From: Alphaproteobacteria bacterium
GTDB taxonomy: Bacteria > Pseudomonadota > Alphaproteobacteria > Micropepsales > Micropepsaceae
Assembly (NCBI GenBank): GCA_028865545.1
Contig: JAGWJY010000008.1
Coordinates: forward strand, 1-64,000
Direction of reading: 5' to 3'
DNA length: 64,000 nucleotides
Position 1 is the first letter of the stretch, and each line of letters begins with the position of its first letter. Under the pieces are notes generated by a model that had not been told where the DNA came from, ran no database searches, and saw nothing but the letters and a program-made list of their open reading frames with translations. The position numbers and the translations under genes are program-made. Shown here piece by piece: positions 7,161 to 16,853 of the stretch.

Positions 7161-9974
7161 ATGAACCCGCTGAAAGACCTTGAACGATTCGGACAAGCAC
7201 CTTGGCTCGACTATGTAAGCCGCGGGTTGCTTCGGAGCGGCGGGCTGAAGAAGCTGGTGGAGCAGGACGGCATCAAAGGTGTCACGTCCAACCCCTCCAT
7301 TTTCGAAAAAGCTATCGGCCACTCAGACGATTATGACGAGGAGATCGGTAAACTGCTGCAGCGCGGTTGCGCCGACGCCGGCGCGATTTTCCGTCAACTG
7401 GCTGTGGCCGATATCCGGGCGGCGGCGGATGTTCTAGCCCCGGTCTACGAGGCTACGAAAGCTGCAGACGGCTATGTCAGCATGGAGGTGTCTCCCTATA
7501 TTGCACACGACACCGCTGCGACGATCACCGAGGCACGCGAAATCTGGAATGAGGTCGCCCGCGACAATTTGATGGTGAAAGTGCCGGGCACGCCGGAAGG
7601 CCTGCCGGCTATCCGTCAGCTCACGTCGGAAGGTTTAAACATCAACGTCACACTGCTGTTCTCGCAGGCCGTCTACGTCCAAGTGGCGGAAGCCTATATC
7701 GCAGGGTTGGAAGCGCTGCCGAAGACGCACGACCTCAGCAAGATGGCGAGTGTGGCAAGCTTCTTTGTCAGCCGCATCGACGCCAAGATTGACGGAAAAC
7801 TCGACGAGATGGTGAAGACCGCATCCGCCGACCAGCGTGCGCGACTGGAAGGACTGCGCGGCAAAATCGCGATCGCCAACGCCAAGTTCGCTTACCGCGA
7901 CTACGAGAAAATTTTCTCCGGGCCGCGCTGGGAAGCACTGGCCAAGCGCGGCGCGCGTCCTCAGCGCCTCCTCTGGGCGTCGACCGGAACCAAAAGCAAG
8001 GCCTATTCGGATGTGCTGTACGTCGACACCCTGATCGGACCTGATACCGTCAACACCATGCCGCCTGAAACCATGGACGCCTTCCGCGATCATGGCCGCC
8101 CACAGGCGTCGGTGCAGTCCGGCATCGCCGATGCGGAACAGATGCTGGCCGATCTCAAGGCTGTCGGCATTTCACTCGATGACGTGACGGCCTGGCTCGT
8201 GGCCGACGGTGTCGACAAATTCGCCGACGCTGCCGATCAGCTCTACGGCGCCATCGCGGAAAAAATCGATACGCTTTCCGGCAACCCGGTGAAGATCAGC
8301 TACGAACTCGCGGACACAGCGAATGTCGATGCCGAACTGAAGACATGGACGAAGAAGGGCAACGTCCGCCGCCTTTGGGCGAAGGACAAGACGCTGTGGA
8401 CCAGTGCCGACGAGCACAAATGGCTCGGCTGGCTCGACATCGCCAAGCGTGAGAAGGTAGGCCTCGCGGCGCTCAAGGATTTCGCTGAGCGTACACAAGC
8501 GGGGTCATGGAGCGATGTCGTCCTTCTCGGCATGGGCGGATCTAGTCTGGGCGCGGAAGTCCTGCGCGAAACCTTCGGCCGGCAGGCCGGCTGGCCGCGT
8601 TTCCATATCCTCGATTCGACCGATCCCGACGAAATCCATGCACTTGACGAGGCGATCACGCTCGCAACGACGCTGTTCCTCGTCGCCTCCAAATCCGGAA
8701 GCACGCTCGAGCCCAACATCTTCAAAGATTATTATTTCGACCGCGTGACGAATGCGATTGGCCGTGATCGCGCCGGCGGGCATTTCGTCGCCATCACGGA
8801 TCCGGGTTCGGCGCTCGAGAAAACGGCGGCGCATGACGGATTCGCCGACGTTTTCAAGGGCGATCCGGCGATCGGCGGGCGCTATTCCGTGCTCTCCAAT
8901 TTCGGCCTGGTTCCCGCCGCGGCCATGGGAATCGACCTGCAGCGCTTCACCGACGAGGCCTGCAGGATGCAATCCGTCTGCGGGGCATTGAACCCGCCGA
9001 AGACCAACCCCGGCGTCCGGCTCGGCGTCACGCTCGGTACATTGGCGACCAAGCTGGGCCGCGACAAGGTCACCGTCCTGACCTCCAAAGGATTGTCGAG
9101 CTTCGGCGCCTGGATGGAGCAATTAATTGCGGAGTCCACGGGCAAACAAGGCAAGGGCCTGATTCCGATCGACGGCGAACCAATCGGCAAACCGGACAAT
9201 TATGGCGCCGACCGCGTGTTCGTCGCCCTTCGCCTGAAGGGCGAAGACGGTCGCGACTCGCTGCTCTCCGCACTGGCCGCGAAAGGCCATCCCGTCATTC
9301 GGATCGATGTCGACGAGCCTTATCGTCTTGCGCGGCTCTTTTTCCTTTGGGAAATCGCCACGGCAACTGCTGGTGCAATTCTGGGTATCAACCCGTTCGA
9401 CCAACCTGATGTCGAAGCGGCGAAGGTGAAGGCACGCGCCTTGATGGAAGCCGGCGGCGCCAAACAGGGCGAAAAGCCGATTGTGTCGAGCGGCGGCGTT
9501 TCTCTTTATGCAGACGTCGCGAATGCAAAGGCGCTGGTCGGTGCAAATACCTTGGAAGCCTGTCTCAAGGCCCATTTTTCGCGTGTAAAAAAAGGTGATT
9601 ACGCGGCGTTGCTGGCGTTTATCGAACGTAACACCGAAAACGCCAAAGAACTGGATGCCATTCGCGCCATGATCCGCGACGTCACGGGTGCGGCGGCGTG
9701 CCTAGGTTTCGGGCCGCGTTTTCTGCATTCGACCGGACAGGACTACAAGGGAGGGCCAGACACTGGTGTCTTCCTCCAGATCACCTGCGATCACGCGCAC
9801 GATATTGCCGTGCCTGGACGCGGTTACAGCTTCGGCGAGGTAATCGACGCACAAGCTGCGGGGGATCTTGCGGTTCTCGCCGAGCGCGGACGACGTGTTA
9901 TTCGCATTCATCTCAGCAGCGTCACGGAAGGACTGCGCGTCCTGCGCCGTGCCGTGGAAACAGCTTTACACTGA
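7161..9974 (+). CDS. tal-pgi: Bifunctional transaldolase / glucose-6-phosphate isomerase
   Basis: A 937-residue cytoplasmic fusion. Residues 1 to about 365 are a bacterial transaldolase, which transfers dihydroxyacetone units between sedoheptulose 7-phosphate and glyceraldehyde 3-phosphate. The Schiff-base Lys is K140 in NLMVKVPGTPEG, and TSNPSIFEKAI marks the N-terminus. From about 380 on it is a phosphoglucose isomerase, with sugar-phosphate-binding GMGGSSLGAEV and SKSGSTLEPN and a C-terminal GPRFLHSTGQDYKGGP. The fusion is known in Alphaproteobacteria and some other groups. It leads an operon with gnd (12-bp gap), pgl and glucokinase, so it links the pentose phosphate pathway to hexose phosphates and receives xylulose 5-phosphate from arabinose. 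Confidence 0.96.
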   Translation: MNPLKDLERFGQAPWLDYVSRGLLRSGGLKKLVEQDGIKGVTSNPSIFEKAIGHSDDYDEEIGKLLQRGCADAGAIFRQLAVADIRAAADVLAPVYEATKAADGYVSMEVSPYIAHDTAATITEAREIWNEVARDNLMVKVPGTPEGLPAIRQLTSEGLNINVTLLFSQAVYVQVAEAYIAGLEALPKTHDLSKMASVASFFVSRIDAKIDGKLDEMVKTASADQRARLEGLRGKIAIANAKFAYRDYEKIFSGPRWEALAKRGARPQRLLWASTGTKSKAYSDVLYVDTLIGPDTVNTMPPETMDAFRDHGRPQASVQSGIADAEQMLADLKAVGISLDDVTAWLVADGVDKFADAADQLYGAIAEKIDTLSGNPVKISYELADTANVDAELKTWTKKGNVRRLWAKDKTLWTSADEHKWLGWLDIAKREKVGLAALKDFAERTQAGSWSDVVLLGMGGSSLGAEVLRETFGRQAGWPRFHILDSTDPDEIHALDEAITLATTLFLVASKSGSTLEPNIFKDYYFDRVTNAIGRDRAGGHFVAITDPGSALEKTAAHDGFADVFKGDPAIGGRYSVLSNFGLVPAAAMGIDLQRFTDEACRMQSVCGALNPPKTNPGVRLGVTLGTLATKLGRDKVTVLTSKGLSSFGAWMEQLIAESTGKQGKGLIPIDGEPIGKPDNYGADRVFVALRLKGEDGRDSLLSALAAKGHPVIRIDVDEPYRLARLFFLWEIATATAGAILGINPFDQPDVEAAKVKARALMEAGGAKQGEKPIVSSGGVSLYADVANAKALVGANTLEACLKAHFSRVKKGDYAALLAFIERNTENAKELDAIRAMIRDVTGAAACLGFGPRFLHSTGQDYKGGPDTGVFLQITCDHAHDIAVPGRGYSFGEVIDAQAAGDLAVLAERGRRVIRIHLSSVTEGLRVLRRAVETALH

Positions 9975-9986
9975 AAGGATGGCATA

Positions 9987-10982
9987 ATGGAGATCGGCAT
10001 TGTCGGCCTGGGACGCATGGGCGGCAACATCGCACGGCGGCTTATGAGGGGCGGACATGAGGTCTCAGTATTCGACAAAAATCCGGACGCGGTGAAGACG
10101 CTGGCGGGCGAAGGCGCCAAACCAGTGGCTTCGCTTCAAAAACTGGTTGCAGCGCTGAAAGCTCCTCGTGCCCTTTGGGTCATGCTGCCGTCCGGCGCGA
10201 TCACCGAAAATACGATCAAGGAACTCTCAGGTTACCTCGGTGCCGACGATACTGTGATCGATGGCGGCAATACGTTCTACAAGGATGATGTGCGACGCGC
10301 GGGCGAATTGAAGGCCAAGGACATCCATTATGTCGACGTCGGTACGTCGGGCGGGATCTGGGGACTGGAGCGCGGCTATTGCATGATGATCGGTGGCGAA
10401 AAATTCGTTGTCGATCGTCTCGATCCGATTTTTTCCACTTTGGCACCGGGCCCCGGCACGATTCCCAAGACAAAAGAACGGCAAGACCGCGATCCACGCG
10501 TCGAGAACGGCTATATGCACGCCGGACCGGTCGGCGCTGGCCATTTTGTGAAGATGGTACATAACGGCATCGAGTACGGTTTGATGCAGGCCTATGCCGA
10601 AGGCTTCCATATCCTGCGCAGCCGTTCGGACGATGGTTTGCCGGAGGGACATCGTTACGATCTCGATCTGGCGGACGTAGCAGAAGTCTGGCGGCGCGGC
10701 AGCGTTATTACATCGTGGCTGCTCGATCTGACATCGATGGCGCTGGCAGAGCATGGCGACCTCGACAATTTCTCGGGCTATGTCGAGGATTCCGGCGAAG
10801 GCCGCTGGACCGTCGAAGCAGCCATCGAAGAAGCCGTTCCGGCCAACGTGCTATCCGCGGCACTCTACGAACGCTTCCATTCGCGCCTTGAACGCAGTTT
10901 CGCCGACCGTCTCCTGTCAGCGATGCGCAGCAAATTCGGTGGCCATGTGGAAGGTCGGCCGCCGGCCGGCAACAAATCGTGA
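9987..10982 (+). CDS. gnd: 6-phosphogluconate dehydrogenase, decarboxylating, short form
   Basis: A 331-residue cytoplasmic enzyme oxidising 6-phosphogluconate to ribulose 5-phosphate and CO2. The N-terminal Rossmann motif is [24 protein letters not shown] and [14 protein letters not shown] line the substrate site, and the catalytic Lys/Asn are in [13 protein letters not shown]. The length matches the short GndA/YqeC-type enzymes (about 300-330 residues) rather than the 470-residue enterobacterial form. The short class is often NAD-preferring, but that was not tested here. AAAGGA precedes the start, and the TGA overlaps the pgl GTG by four bases, implying translational coupling. Confidence 0.93.
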   Translation: MEIGIVGLGRMGGNIARRLMRGGHEVSVFDKNPDAVKTLAGEGAKPVASLQKLVAALKAPRALWVMLPSGAITENTIKELSGYLGADDTVIDGGNTFYKDDVRRAGELKAKDIHYVDVGTSGGIWGLERGYCMMIGGEKFVVDRLDPIFSTLAPGPGTIPKTKERQDRDPRVENGYMHAGPVGAGHFVKMVHNGIEYGLMQAYAEGFHILRSRSDDGLPEGHRYDLDLADVAEVWRRGSVITSWLLDLTSMALAEHGDLDNFSGYVEDSGEGRWTVEAAIEEAVPANVLSAALYERFHSRLERSFADRLLSAMRSKFGGHVEGRPPAGNKS

Positions 10983-11689
10983 CGGCGCCGCAGACGCAGA
11001 TATTCGACGATGCGAACCAGTTGGCGCGGCATGGCGCCGACTGGATAGCTCGCTTCATCGCTGCGAAGATCGGATCGTTCCGTCTTGCCCTGACGGGCGG
11101 ATCGACGCCACGCGCACTTTACCACGAATTGGGTGCGCGGTCCGATATCGACTGGGCGCGGGTTGAGTTCTTCTGGATCGATGAACGCTTCGTGCCGCCG
11201 GACGACCAGGACAGCAACTACCACATGGCGTACGAATCGCTGCTTTCCCGGATTCCGGCGCCAGCAACAAACATCCACCCAATCCCCACAGCGGGCGATC
11301 CAGACGATGCCGCAAGAGCCTATGAAGACACGCTGAAGAAGGCCTACGGCGCGGGCATACTTGAGCCGGCGCAACCGCTTTTTGACCTCGTTCTTCTGGG
11401 ACTCGGCAGCGACGGCCATATCTGCTCGTTGCTGCCAGGCTCGCCTGTGCTCGAGGAACGGCGCCTCTGGGTTGCCGCCGTCAAACAAGGCAGGCCGGAA
11501 ATCCGCATCACACTCACCTACCCGTCTGTGCAATCGAGTCGGGCGACGGCGTTCATCATCACCGGGCAAGAAAAGGCAGAGGCCGTTCGTGCTGTCCGTG
11601 CCGGCGACATGACACTGCCAGGTGGACGCCTGAGGCCGGAGGGCGAGCTCTTTTGGCTGTTGGATCACGCAGCGGCATCGTCCATATGA
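10979..11689 (+). CDS. pgl: 6-phosphogluconolactonase
   Basis: A 236-residue cytoplasmic DevB-type lactonase that hydrolyses 6-phosphogluconolactone, the step before gnd. Family motifs are visible: [16 protein letters not shown] near the N-terminus, [15 protein letters not shown] in the middle and [18 protein letters not shown] carrying the active-site region. It starts with GTG inside the gnd stop (GTGA overlap). Glucose-6-phosphate dehydrogenase (zwf), the usual partner, is not in this window. Confidence 0.93.
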   Translation: MTAPQTQIFDDANQLARHGADWIARFIAAKIGSFRLALTGGSTPRALYHELGARSDIDWARVEFFWIDERFVPPDDQDSNYHMAYESLLSRIPAPATNIHPIPTAGDPDDAARAYEDTLKKAYGAGILEPAQPLFDLVLLGLGSDGHICSLLPGSPVLEERRLWVAAVKQGRPEIRITLTYPSVQSSRATAFIITGQEKAEAVRAVRAGDMTLPGGRLRPEGELFWLLDHAAASSI

Positions 11690-11717
11690 TAAAAGCAGAT
11701 ACGGGGAAGGAACTCGC

Positions 11718-12437
11718 GTGAAACATCCCAAACGCATCCTCGCCATCGACATCGGCGGCACCGGTCTTAAGGCGGCCATTATCGATCCCAAAGGCAAGCT
11801 GCTGAGCGAGCACCTGCGTGTGCTTACGCCGCATCCGTGCCCGCCAGCGCTCATGGTCAAGACGCTGGTTACGTTGGCGAAGCCTCTCAAATCGTTCGAT
11901 TGTATTTCAATCGGGTTTCCAGGCGTCGTGCGCGGTACACATATATTGACCGCGCCGCATCTGGGCACGGATATCTGGGCCGGCTACGATCTCGCTGGAC
12001 ATCTTTCGAGAAAGCTCGGCGGCAAGCCTACGCGGTTGGTCAACGACGCCGATATGCAGGGGCTGGCCGTCGTCAAAGGCAGGGGCTTGGAATTGGTCGT
12101 CACGCTCGGAACGGGCTTCGGCTCCGCGCTGTTCCGCGATGGCGAACTGATGCCGCATATGGAAATCGCCCATATGCCGGCGCATAACGGCAAAACCTTC
12201 GACGACTATCTTGGCGACAAGGTACTCAAGAAGATCGGCGTCAGGAAATGGAGCAAGCGCGTCTCGAAGATGCTGCCGTTCCTGTATACGATGCTGCATT
12301 ACGACCATCTCTATCTTGGCGGCGGCAATGCCAAAAAGCTGGTTACCGCCCTGCCGCCAAAAACTACCGTTGTTTCGAATATCGCCGGCCTCAAAGGCGG
12401 CGCTGGGTTGTGGCGCAATCATCATCATTCACGGTGA
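11718..12437 (+). CDS. ppgK: ROK-family glucokinase (polyphosphate glucokinase-like)
   Basis: A 239-residue cytoplasmic sugar kinase making glucose 6-phosphate. The ATPase phosphate-1 motif AIDIGGTGLKAAI is at the N-terminus, and the central region has RLVNDADMQGL and VVTLGTGFGSALF. The size and these motifs resemble polyphosphate/ATP glucokinases (PpgK); polyphosphate use is inferred from family resemblance only. A GTG start preceded by GGGGAAGGAA is used. It closes the tal-pgi/gnd/pgl operon. Its last nine bases overlap the end of the convergent receptor gene. Confidence 0.88.
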   Translation: MKHPKRILAIDIGGTGLKAAIIDPKGKLLSEHLRVLTPHPCPPALMVKTLVTLAKPLKSFDCISIGFPGVVRGTHILTAPHLGTDIWAGYDLAGHLSRKLGGKPTRLVNDADMQGLAVVKGRGLELVVTLGTGFGSALFRDGELMPHMEIAHMPAHNGKTFDDYLGDKVLKKIGVRKWSKRVSKMLPFLYTMLHYDHLYLGGGNAKKLVTALPPKTTVVSNIAGLKGGAGLWRNHHHSR

Positions 12438-14489
12438 CGTCTTGATGGACAGTCCGGCGGTAATCGTGCGCGGCGCGTCGTAATTGACGACGCCATCGGC
12501 GCTCTCTGTTGTGGCGACGCGTGTATTGAGCAGATTATCCCCGGCGACATAGAGAACAACGTTATCGCTCACGGCCCAGTAAAGCTTGGCACCCACGATG
12601 ACAGCGGCCCCGAGGCGCAGCATGTTGTTGTCGTCTGCGTAGCGCGCGCTTTCGTAGCGCACATCCGTCGAGACCGACCATCCCCCGCCCAGCGGCGCAT
12701 CAAAACCACCGGTGACTGTGGTGCGCGGAGCCTGTGCCGGCCGCTTGCCCGTCAATTGCGGCGCCATCACTCCGCCGTGCACACGCTGATCCAAAACATC
12801 AAACGCGGCGCGAAGTGCTATGCCGTCCATCGTGTAGCGCATGTCTCCTTCGAGACCGGGCGCATCGATATCACCGACATTCTGTCTTTGGATAAGCAGC
12901 CCACCCGCAGGGACGAAACCGGCGTCGGGAAAGTTACCGGGCCCGTGACTGATTGTGACGTTGGTGATCGCGCCGTGCAGCTGGTTCCAAAACGCCGTCA
13001 AGTCCCACGTCAGCGCGCCGCTGGAGTTTCCGATTCCGATTTCCACGCCGTAAAGCTGTTCCGGCACGAGCGCTGCATTGGCTTCCGTGACGTTGTTTCC
13101 CAACCGGAAGGGCCGGTACAACTCGTTCAAGGAGGGAACCCGAAACCCTTCGTAAGCGGCCGTGCGCAAATAAAGCCCGCTTGAAAAATCGCGGCGGATG
13201 CCGCCGCGCGCCGTCGGCAGAATACCGGACCGCGACGGCCATCTCTGATCAAGCGTTACGGCGCCCGACGACAGCGCGTTCTGTACCAAATGCCCGTTCG
13301 TAGCTGACCAGGTGTCGGCCCGCAGCCCCAGTGTCAGAAGCCAAGGACCGGCGTGACGCGCAGCTTCGGCGTATAGCCCGCCAACGAAACTACCGCCTCC
13401 GGAAACGCGGTTCTGGGTGAAGGCTCCTGAGATATAGGCATAATGCTCGTGCGAATTTCCGCGCGCGGCGCGTGCGTCTAATCCGACTTCCCAGTCAAGT
13501 GCAGCGAACGTGCCACGCAGCGCCGCATTTCCGCCCCAACCAAGCGCTGGTGTGGCGTATTGATCGTCCGAGAGCGTGGTGAAAGCACGTCCCGCCGCGA
13601 TCGCCGCGGAGGTCTGCATAAACCCGCTTTGGCGCATCCATGCCTGCAAGCGCCAGCCCAAGGCATCGCCTTTTACGGCATGGGCGACGGTGAGACTCGC
13701 CGTCAGACCGTCCGCCTTGGAGTGCGTACCGACCAAGCCGGACTGTCGCATCTCCTCATAGGCCCCGACATGCGCGGCGATCAGCGTACCGGCCGACGGC
13801 TCGTATTCCGCACGTAGAGAGGCATTGCGGGCGTCGAGCGTTACGGCGTCATCCGTCGCGCCACGTTGGGTAGGCGACACCGGAATCCAGCCGTCGGAGG
13901 ACTCTGCACTCGCCGAGCCGAACAGTGAAACCCTACCCCATTGCCACCCGCCGGCCGCGGCCAGGCGCCTGAACCCCAGGGCCCCACCCGACACGTCACC
14001 GTTCAGTCCGTCCCCAGAGGCCTCTTCCAACGTGATAACGCCGGTAAGGGCGCCAGACCCGTAGGGCCCTGCCCCAGCCCCACGTACGATCTCGGCCCCG
14101 GACAAGGCCTCGGACGGCAGGGAACTCCAGATCACCCAGCCGCCGAACGGATCGTTTTGGGGTACGCCATCGAGTGTCACCAAAGCCCGTCCGGCGGCCG
14201 AGGGGGCGATCGAGCGCAATGAGACGCCCTGGGTGGACGGGTTGGCGGAAAGGCTGCTGTTCCGGCGGAACAGCGACAGACCAGGCACCTGCTCAAGTGC
14301 CACGTCGAGCTGCGCCGAGGTATTGAGCTCACCTGCCCTCAATCTGACCACGGAAAAGGCCGCGTTCCCCAACGGATCTGGCGGACGGGAGGTTACAACG
14401 ACGGTTTCGATTGTTTGAGCGATCATGGGCCCAACAAACGCCGCTGGCACGACGCAACAGCAGATTCTACCGGCGAATTTGGCAAACAT
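12429..14489 (-). CDS. TonB-dependent receptor, BtuB/siderophore-type
   Basis: A 686-residue outer-membrane receptor. A short signal segment (about residues 1-24) precedes a TonB-box-like region (IETVVVTSRP). The plug follows (GRALVTLDGVPQNDPFGG, AEIVRGAGAGPYGSGA), then a 22-strand barrel ending in TITAGLSIKTSP. The length fits the BtuB/siderophore class rather than the longer carbohydrate receptors. No cobalamin riboswitch or Fur-like box was recognised in the 141-bp divergent region shared with the Rrf2 regulator (14490-14630), so metal, vitamin or another ligand is open. Its divergence from an Rrf2 gene could mean iron- or sulfur-linked control (inference). Confidence 0.9.
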   Translation of the reverse strand: MFAKFAGRICCCVVPAAFVGPMIAQTIETVVVTSRPPDPLGNAAFSVVRLRAGELNTSAQLDVALEQVPGLSLFRRNSSLSANPSTQGVSLRSIAPSAAGRALVTLDGVPQNDPFGGWVIWSSLPSEALSGAEIVRGAGAGPYGSGALTGVITLEEASGDGLNGDVSGGALGFRRLAAAGGWQWGRVSLFGSASAESSDGWIPVSPTQRGATDDAVTLDARNASLRAEYEPSAGTLIAAHVGAYEEMRQSGLVGTHSKADGLTASLTVAHAVKGDALGWRLQAWMRQSGFMQTSAAIAAGRAFTTLSDDQYATPALGWGGNAALRGTFAALDWEVGLDARAARGNSHEHYAYISGAFTQNRVSGGGSFVGGLYAEAARHAGPWLLTLGLRADTWSATNGHLVQNALSSGAVTLDQRWPSRSGILPTARGGIRRDFSSGLYLRTAAYEGFRVPSLNELYRPFRLGNNVTEANAALVPEQLYGVEIGIGNSSGALTWDLTAFWNQLHGAITNVTISHGPGNFPDAGFVPAGGLLIQRQNVGDIDAPGLEGDMRYTMDGIALRAAFDVLDQRVHGGVMAPQLTGKRPAQAPRTTVTGGFDAPLGGGWSVSTDVRYESARYADDNNMLRLGAAVIVGAKLYWAVSDNVVLYVAGDNLLNTRVATTESADGVVNYDAPRTITAGLSIKTSP

Positions 14490-14630
14490 CCCACTTATCT
14501 ATCGCCCACACGGCGTGGTCCAACAAGCATGCGGGGCCAACGGTCGCCGCCGCGGGACGGATAGCTGCGGTGCTGTTGATATCTCAGCCTGTATTCCCGA
14601 TAATGTCGATGGATTTAATCGGTCACTAAT

Positions 14631-15080
14631 ATGCTTTCTCAAAAAGCTCGTTACGCACTGCGCGCGCTCTTCGTTCTTGGCGCTCATACGGGTGACGAAC
14701 CGGTCATGATCGCGGACATTGCCGAGCAAGCCAACGTGCCACGTAAATTCCTTGAACAAATCCTCCTCGAGATGAAACGGCGCGGCATCGTGCATAGCCA
14801 TCGTGGAAAATTCGGCGGTTATACGCTGGGCCGAGCACCGGACGACATCGCCTTCGCCGAAGTGCTGCGCGTGATCGACGGCCCGCTGGCTTTGAGCCCG
14901 TGCGCCAGCCGCACTGCCTATCGAAAATGTGACGACTGCAAAGACGAGACCACTTGTGCGATCCGCAAGGTACTACTCGCCGTACGCGACGCAACCGCTG
15001 ACATCCTCGAGCATCACACTTTGGCGCACGCGCTCGCAGACGAAAAACCAGCGCAGAAGCGTCGTCACCGCACAAACTGA
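14631..15080 (+). CDS. Rrf2-family transcriptional regulator with four-cysteine cluster
   Basis: A 149-residue winged-helix DNA-binding protein. The N-terminal MLSQKARYALRAL and the recognition helix region VPRKFLEQILLEM are classic Rrf2. The C-terminal half has cysteines in CASRTAYRKCDDCKDETTC, spaced C-X8-C-X2-C-X5-C. This differs from the three-cysteine spacing of IscR, NsrR and RirA. Rrf2 proteins sense iron-sulfur clusters, nitric oxide or cysteine-synthase status. The porin and sulfate transporter genes immediately downstream suggest a CymR-like role in sulfur assimilation (inference). A palindrome overlapping the downstream promoter (15141-15154) is a candidate site. Confidence 0.9.
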   Translation: MLSQKARYALRALFVLGAHTGDEPVMIADIAEQANVPRKFLEQILLEMKRRGIVHSHRGKFGGYTLGRAPDDIAFAEVLRVIDGPLALSPCASRTAYRKCDDCKDETTCAIRKVLLAVRDATADILEHHTLAHALADEKPAQKRRHRTN

Positions 15081-15134
15081 TTTTAAGAATTAATCCTGAG
15101 ACGGATTTTGCAGTCCGCCACTGCCACAATGAAC

Positions 15135-15178
15135 TTGATATCAATCTATATTGACTAGGTCGTGTTAATAGACATAAT
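15135..15178 (+). promoter_or_regulatory. Candidate promoter and overlapping operator before the porin/sulfate operon
   Basis: TTGACT (15151-15156) and CATAAT (15173-15178), 16 bases apart, form a sigma70-like promoter. Overlapping its -35 box is the inverted repeat TCAAT-CTAT-ATTGA (15141-15154), itself overlapping TTGATATCAA (15135-15144). A protein bound here would block the promoter. The neighbouring Rrf2 regulator is the obvious candidate, by position only. Confidence 0.5.
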
Positions 15179-15191
15179 TGGTAACCGAGAC

Positions 15192-16835
15192 ATGGGTAGT
15201 GGGATCAAATCCATGCAGTCGGTATCAAGAGCGTTGGTGGTTGCCTTACTCACCGGTGCGTCGGCCTTGGCGACGGCGCAGACCGCATATGCCGCCCAGA
15301 GTGCACCAAATACCGCCGATGCAAAAATTGAAGCGCTTGAAGGCCAAGTCAAGGATTTGTCCGCCCAGGTACAGGACCTAAAGCGAAGCACGGGCAACGA
15401 ATACACCGACCTGCAGAAGCAGCAGACATCGGCAACCAAAGTGACAATCACCAATGGTCGCCCGACAATTGCATCGGCCGACGGCGACTTCACCGCATCC
15501 GTCCGCGCATTGGTGCAATTGGATTTGGCTTATTATGGCCAAACTGCTGCGGCCACGTCTCTGCCGGCCTCTTATGGGCCTGATTTGTCGAGCGGCGCCA
15601 ATTTCCGTCGCGCACAACTTGGGCTTCAGGGCAAAGTGTTCGGAGACTGGTCGTATCTCTTTAATTACGAATTCGGCGGCAGCGGCGGCAGCAAATCAAC
15701 AAACCACATCCAGTCCGTCTATCTGCAATATGACGGCCTAGCGCCGCTCGTGCTTCGTGTCGGCGCTTTCGCCACGCCAGCAAATGTCGAGGACGGCACC
15801 TCGTCCGGCGATACGATTTTCCTGGAGCGCAACTCGCCCTCCAATCTACAACGCGGACTTGCGGGCGGCGATGGCCGCTACTCTGCGACACTTCTTTATG
15901 CCGGCGATCGCCTTTTCGGCGCCCTGTCCTACACGGGTGCCAAATTGTCGGATAACAGCGACTTCGATGCCCAACAGGCGGTCGTGGGGCGGGTATCCGA
16001 TCTCGTCTATGTCAGTAGCAACGCGCGCCTGCTCTTGGGCCTGAATGGCACGTATATTGTCAAGTTGGCGGATGCAGTCGCCAGCGGCGGCCCCACATTG
16101 GCCACGACACCCGGTGCGACAGCTCTGAACAGCGTCACACTCTCCGACACGCCTGAGCTGACGGTCGATTCAAACGGCATCAAGCTGGCGAACACCGGAT
16201 CGATGCCCGCGAACCATATCTCGCAATGGGGTGTCGAGACCGCCGGTAACTGGAAGAATTTCTATGTCCAGTCCGGCTATTTTGATTTCGAAGTCGACCG
16301 CGCATCTACCGCCTACAAAAGCTATTCAAGCGCGAGCACAACGGCGACGACGATCATCCGCCCGAACAACGATCAATTCAGCGGCTGGTATGTGCAAACA
16401 AGCTGGGTTCTGACCGGTGAGAGCAAAAGTTACAGCGCCGCCAACGGGGCGTTCACGCCGCCACGCCCCGCTACACCGTTCACTATGCTGCAGCGCGGAT
16501 GGGGCGCCTGGGAACTGGCGGCACGTTATAGCGATTTGAATCTAAACGACCACGTGCTTGATCCTGCATATGTAATCACCAACTGGACCGGCGCATCGAC
16601 CAAGACATATACTTTCTACAACACGGTGCGCGGTGGTGACCAACGGATCGCCACAGTGGGTTTGAATTGGTACCCGAATAATGGCGTCCGCTTTACGCTT
16701 GATTACCAGTGGACCGATGTCAACCGTCTACAGATTCCTGTGGCAGTAACAACCACTGGAATGCCCACGCTGCCAACCCTGAACGGCGGCCAGAATATCC
16801 AGACGATCGCGATGCGTTTCCAAATCGGATTTTAA
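15192..16835 (+). CDS. OprP/OprO-type outer-membrane porin with coiled-coil N-terminus
   Basis: About 547 residues. A signal peptide ends near TAQTAYA. A coiled-coil stretch follows (KIEALEGQVKDLSAQVQDLK, heptad-like, useful for trimer assembly), then a beta-barrel of the phosphate-selective porin family with ASVRALVQLDLAYYG and a final strand ending QTIAMRFQIGF. The start could be ATG 15192 or ATG 15213 (MQSVSRAL). If the promoter at 15151-15178 is right, the later one gives a more normal leader. A GTG at 15162 is unlikely. The porin stands 18 bp before a sulfate-binding protein gene, so passage of sulfate or other oxyanions is a reasonable inference. Confidence 0.85.
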   Translation: MGSGIKSMQSVSRALVVALLTGASALATAQTAYAAQSAPNTADAKIEALEGQVKDLSAQVQDLKRSTGNEYTDLQKQQTSATKVTITNGRPTIASADGDFTASVRALVQLDLAYYGQTAAATSLPASYGPDLSSGANFRRAQLGLQGKVFGDWSYLFNYEFGGSGGSKSTNHIQSVYLQYDGLAPLVLRVGAFATPANVEDGTSSGDTIFLERNSPSNLQRGLAGGDGRYSATLLYAGDRLFGALSYTGAKLSDNSDFDAQQAVVGRVSDLVYVSSNARLLLGLNGTYIVKLADAVASGGPTLATTPGATALNSVTLSDTPELTVDSNGIKLANTGSMPANHISQWGVETAGNWKNFYVQSGYFDFEVDRASTAYKSYSSASTTATTIIRPNNDQFSGWYVQTSWVLTGESKSYSAANGAFTPPRPATPFTMLQRGWGAWELAARYSDLNLNDHVLDPAYVITNWTGASTKTYTFYNTVRGGDQRIATVGLNWYPNNGVRFTLDYQWTDVNRLQIPVAVTTTGMPTLPTLNGGQNIQTIAMRFQIGF

Positions 16836-16853
16836 ACGAAGGGAGCGTATACC

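Noticed and set aside
14490-14630. Cobalamin riboswitch or Fur box before the BtuB-like receptor
   Set aside because: The 141-bp region is too short for the riboswitch core plus promoter, and no conserved core or Fur-like repeat was seen.
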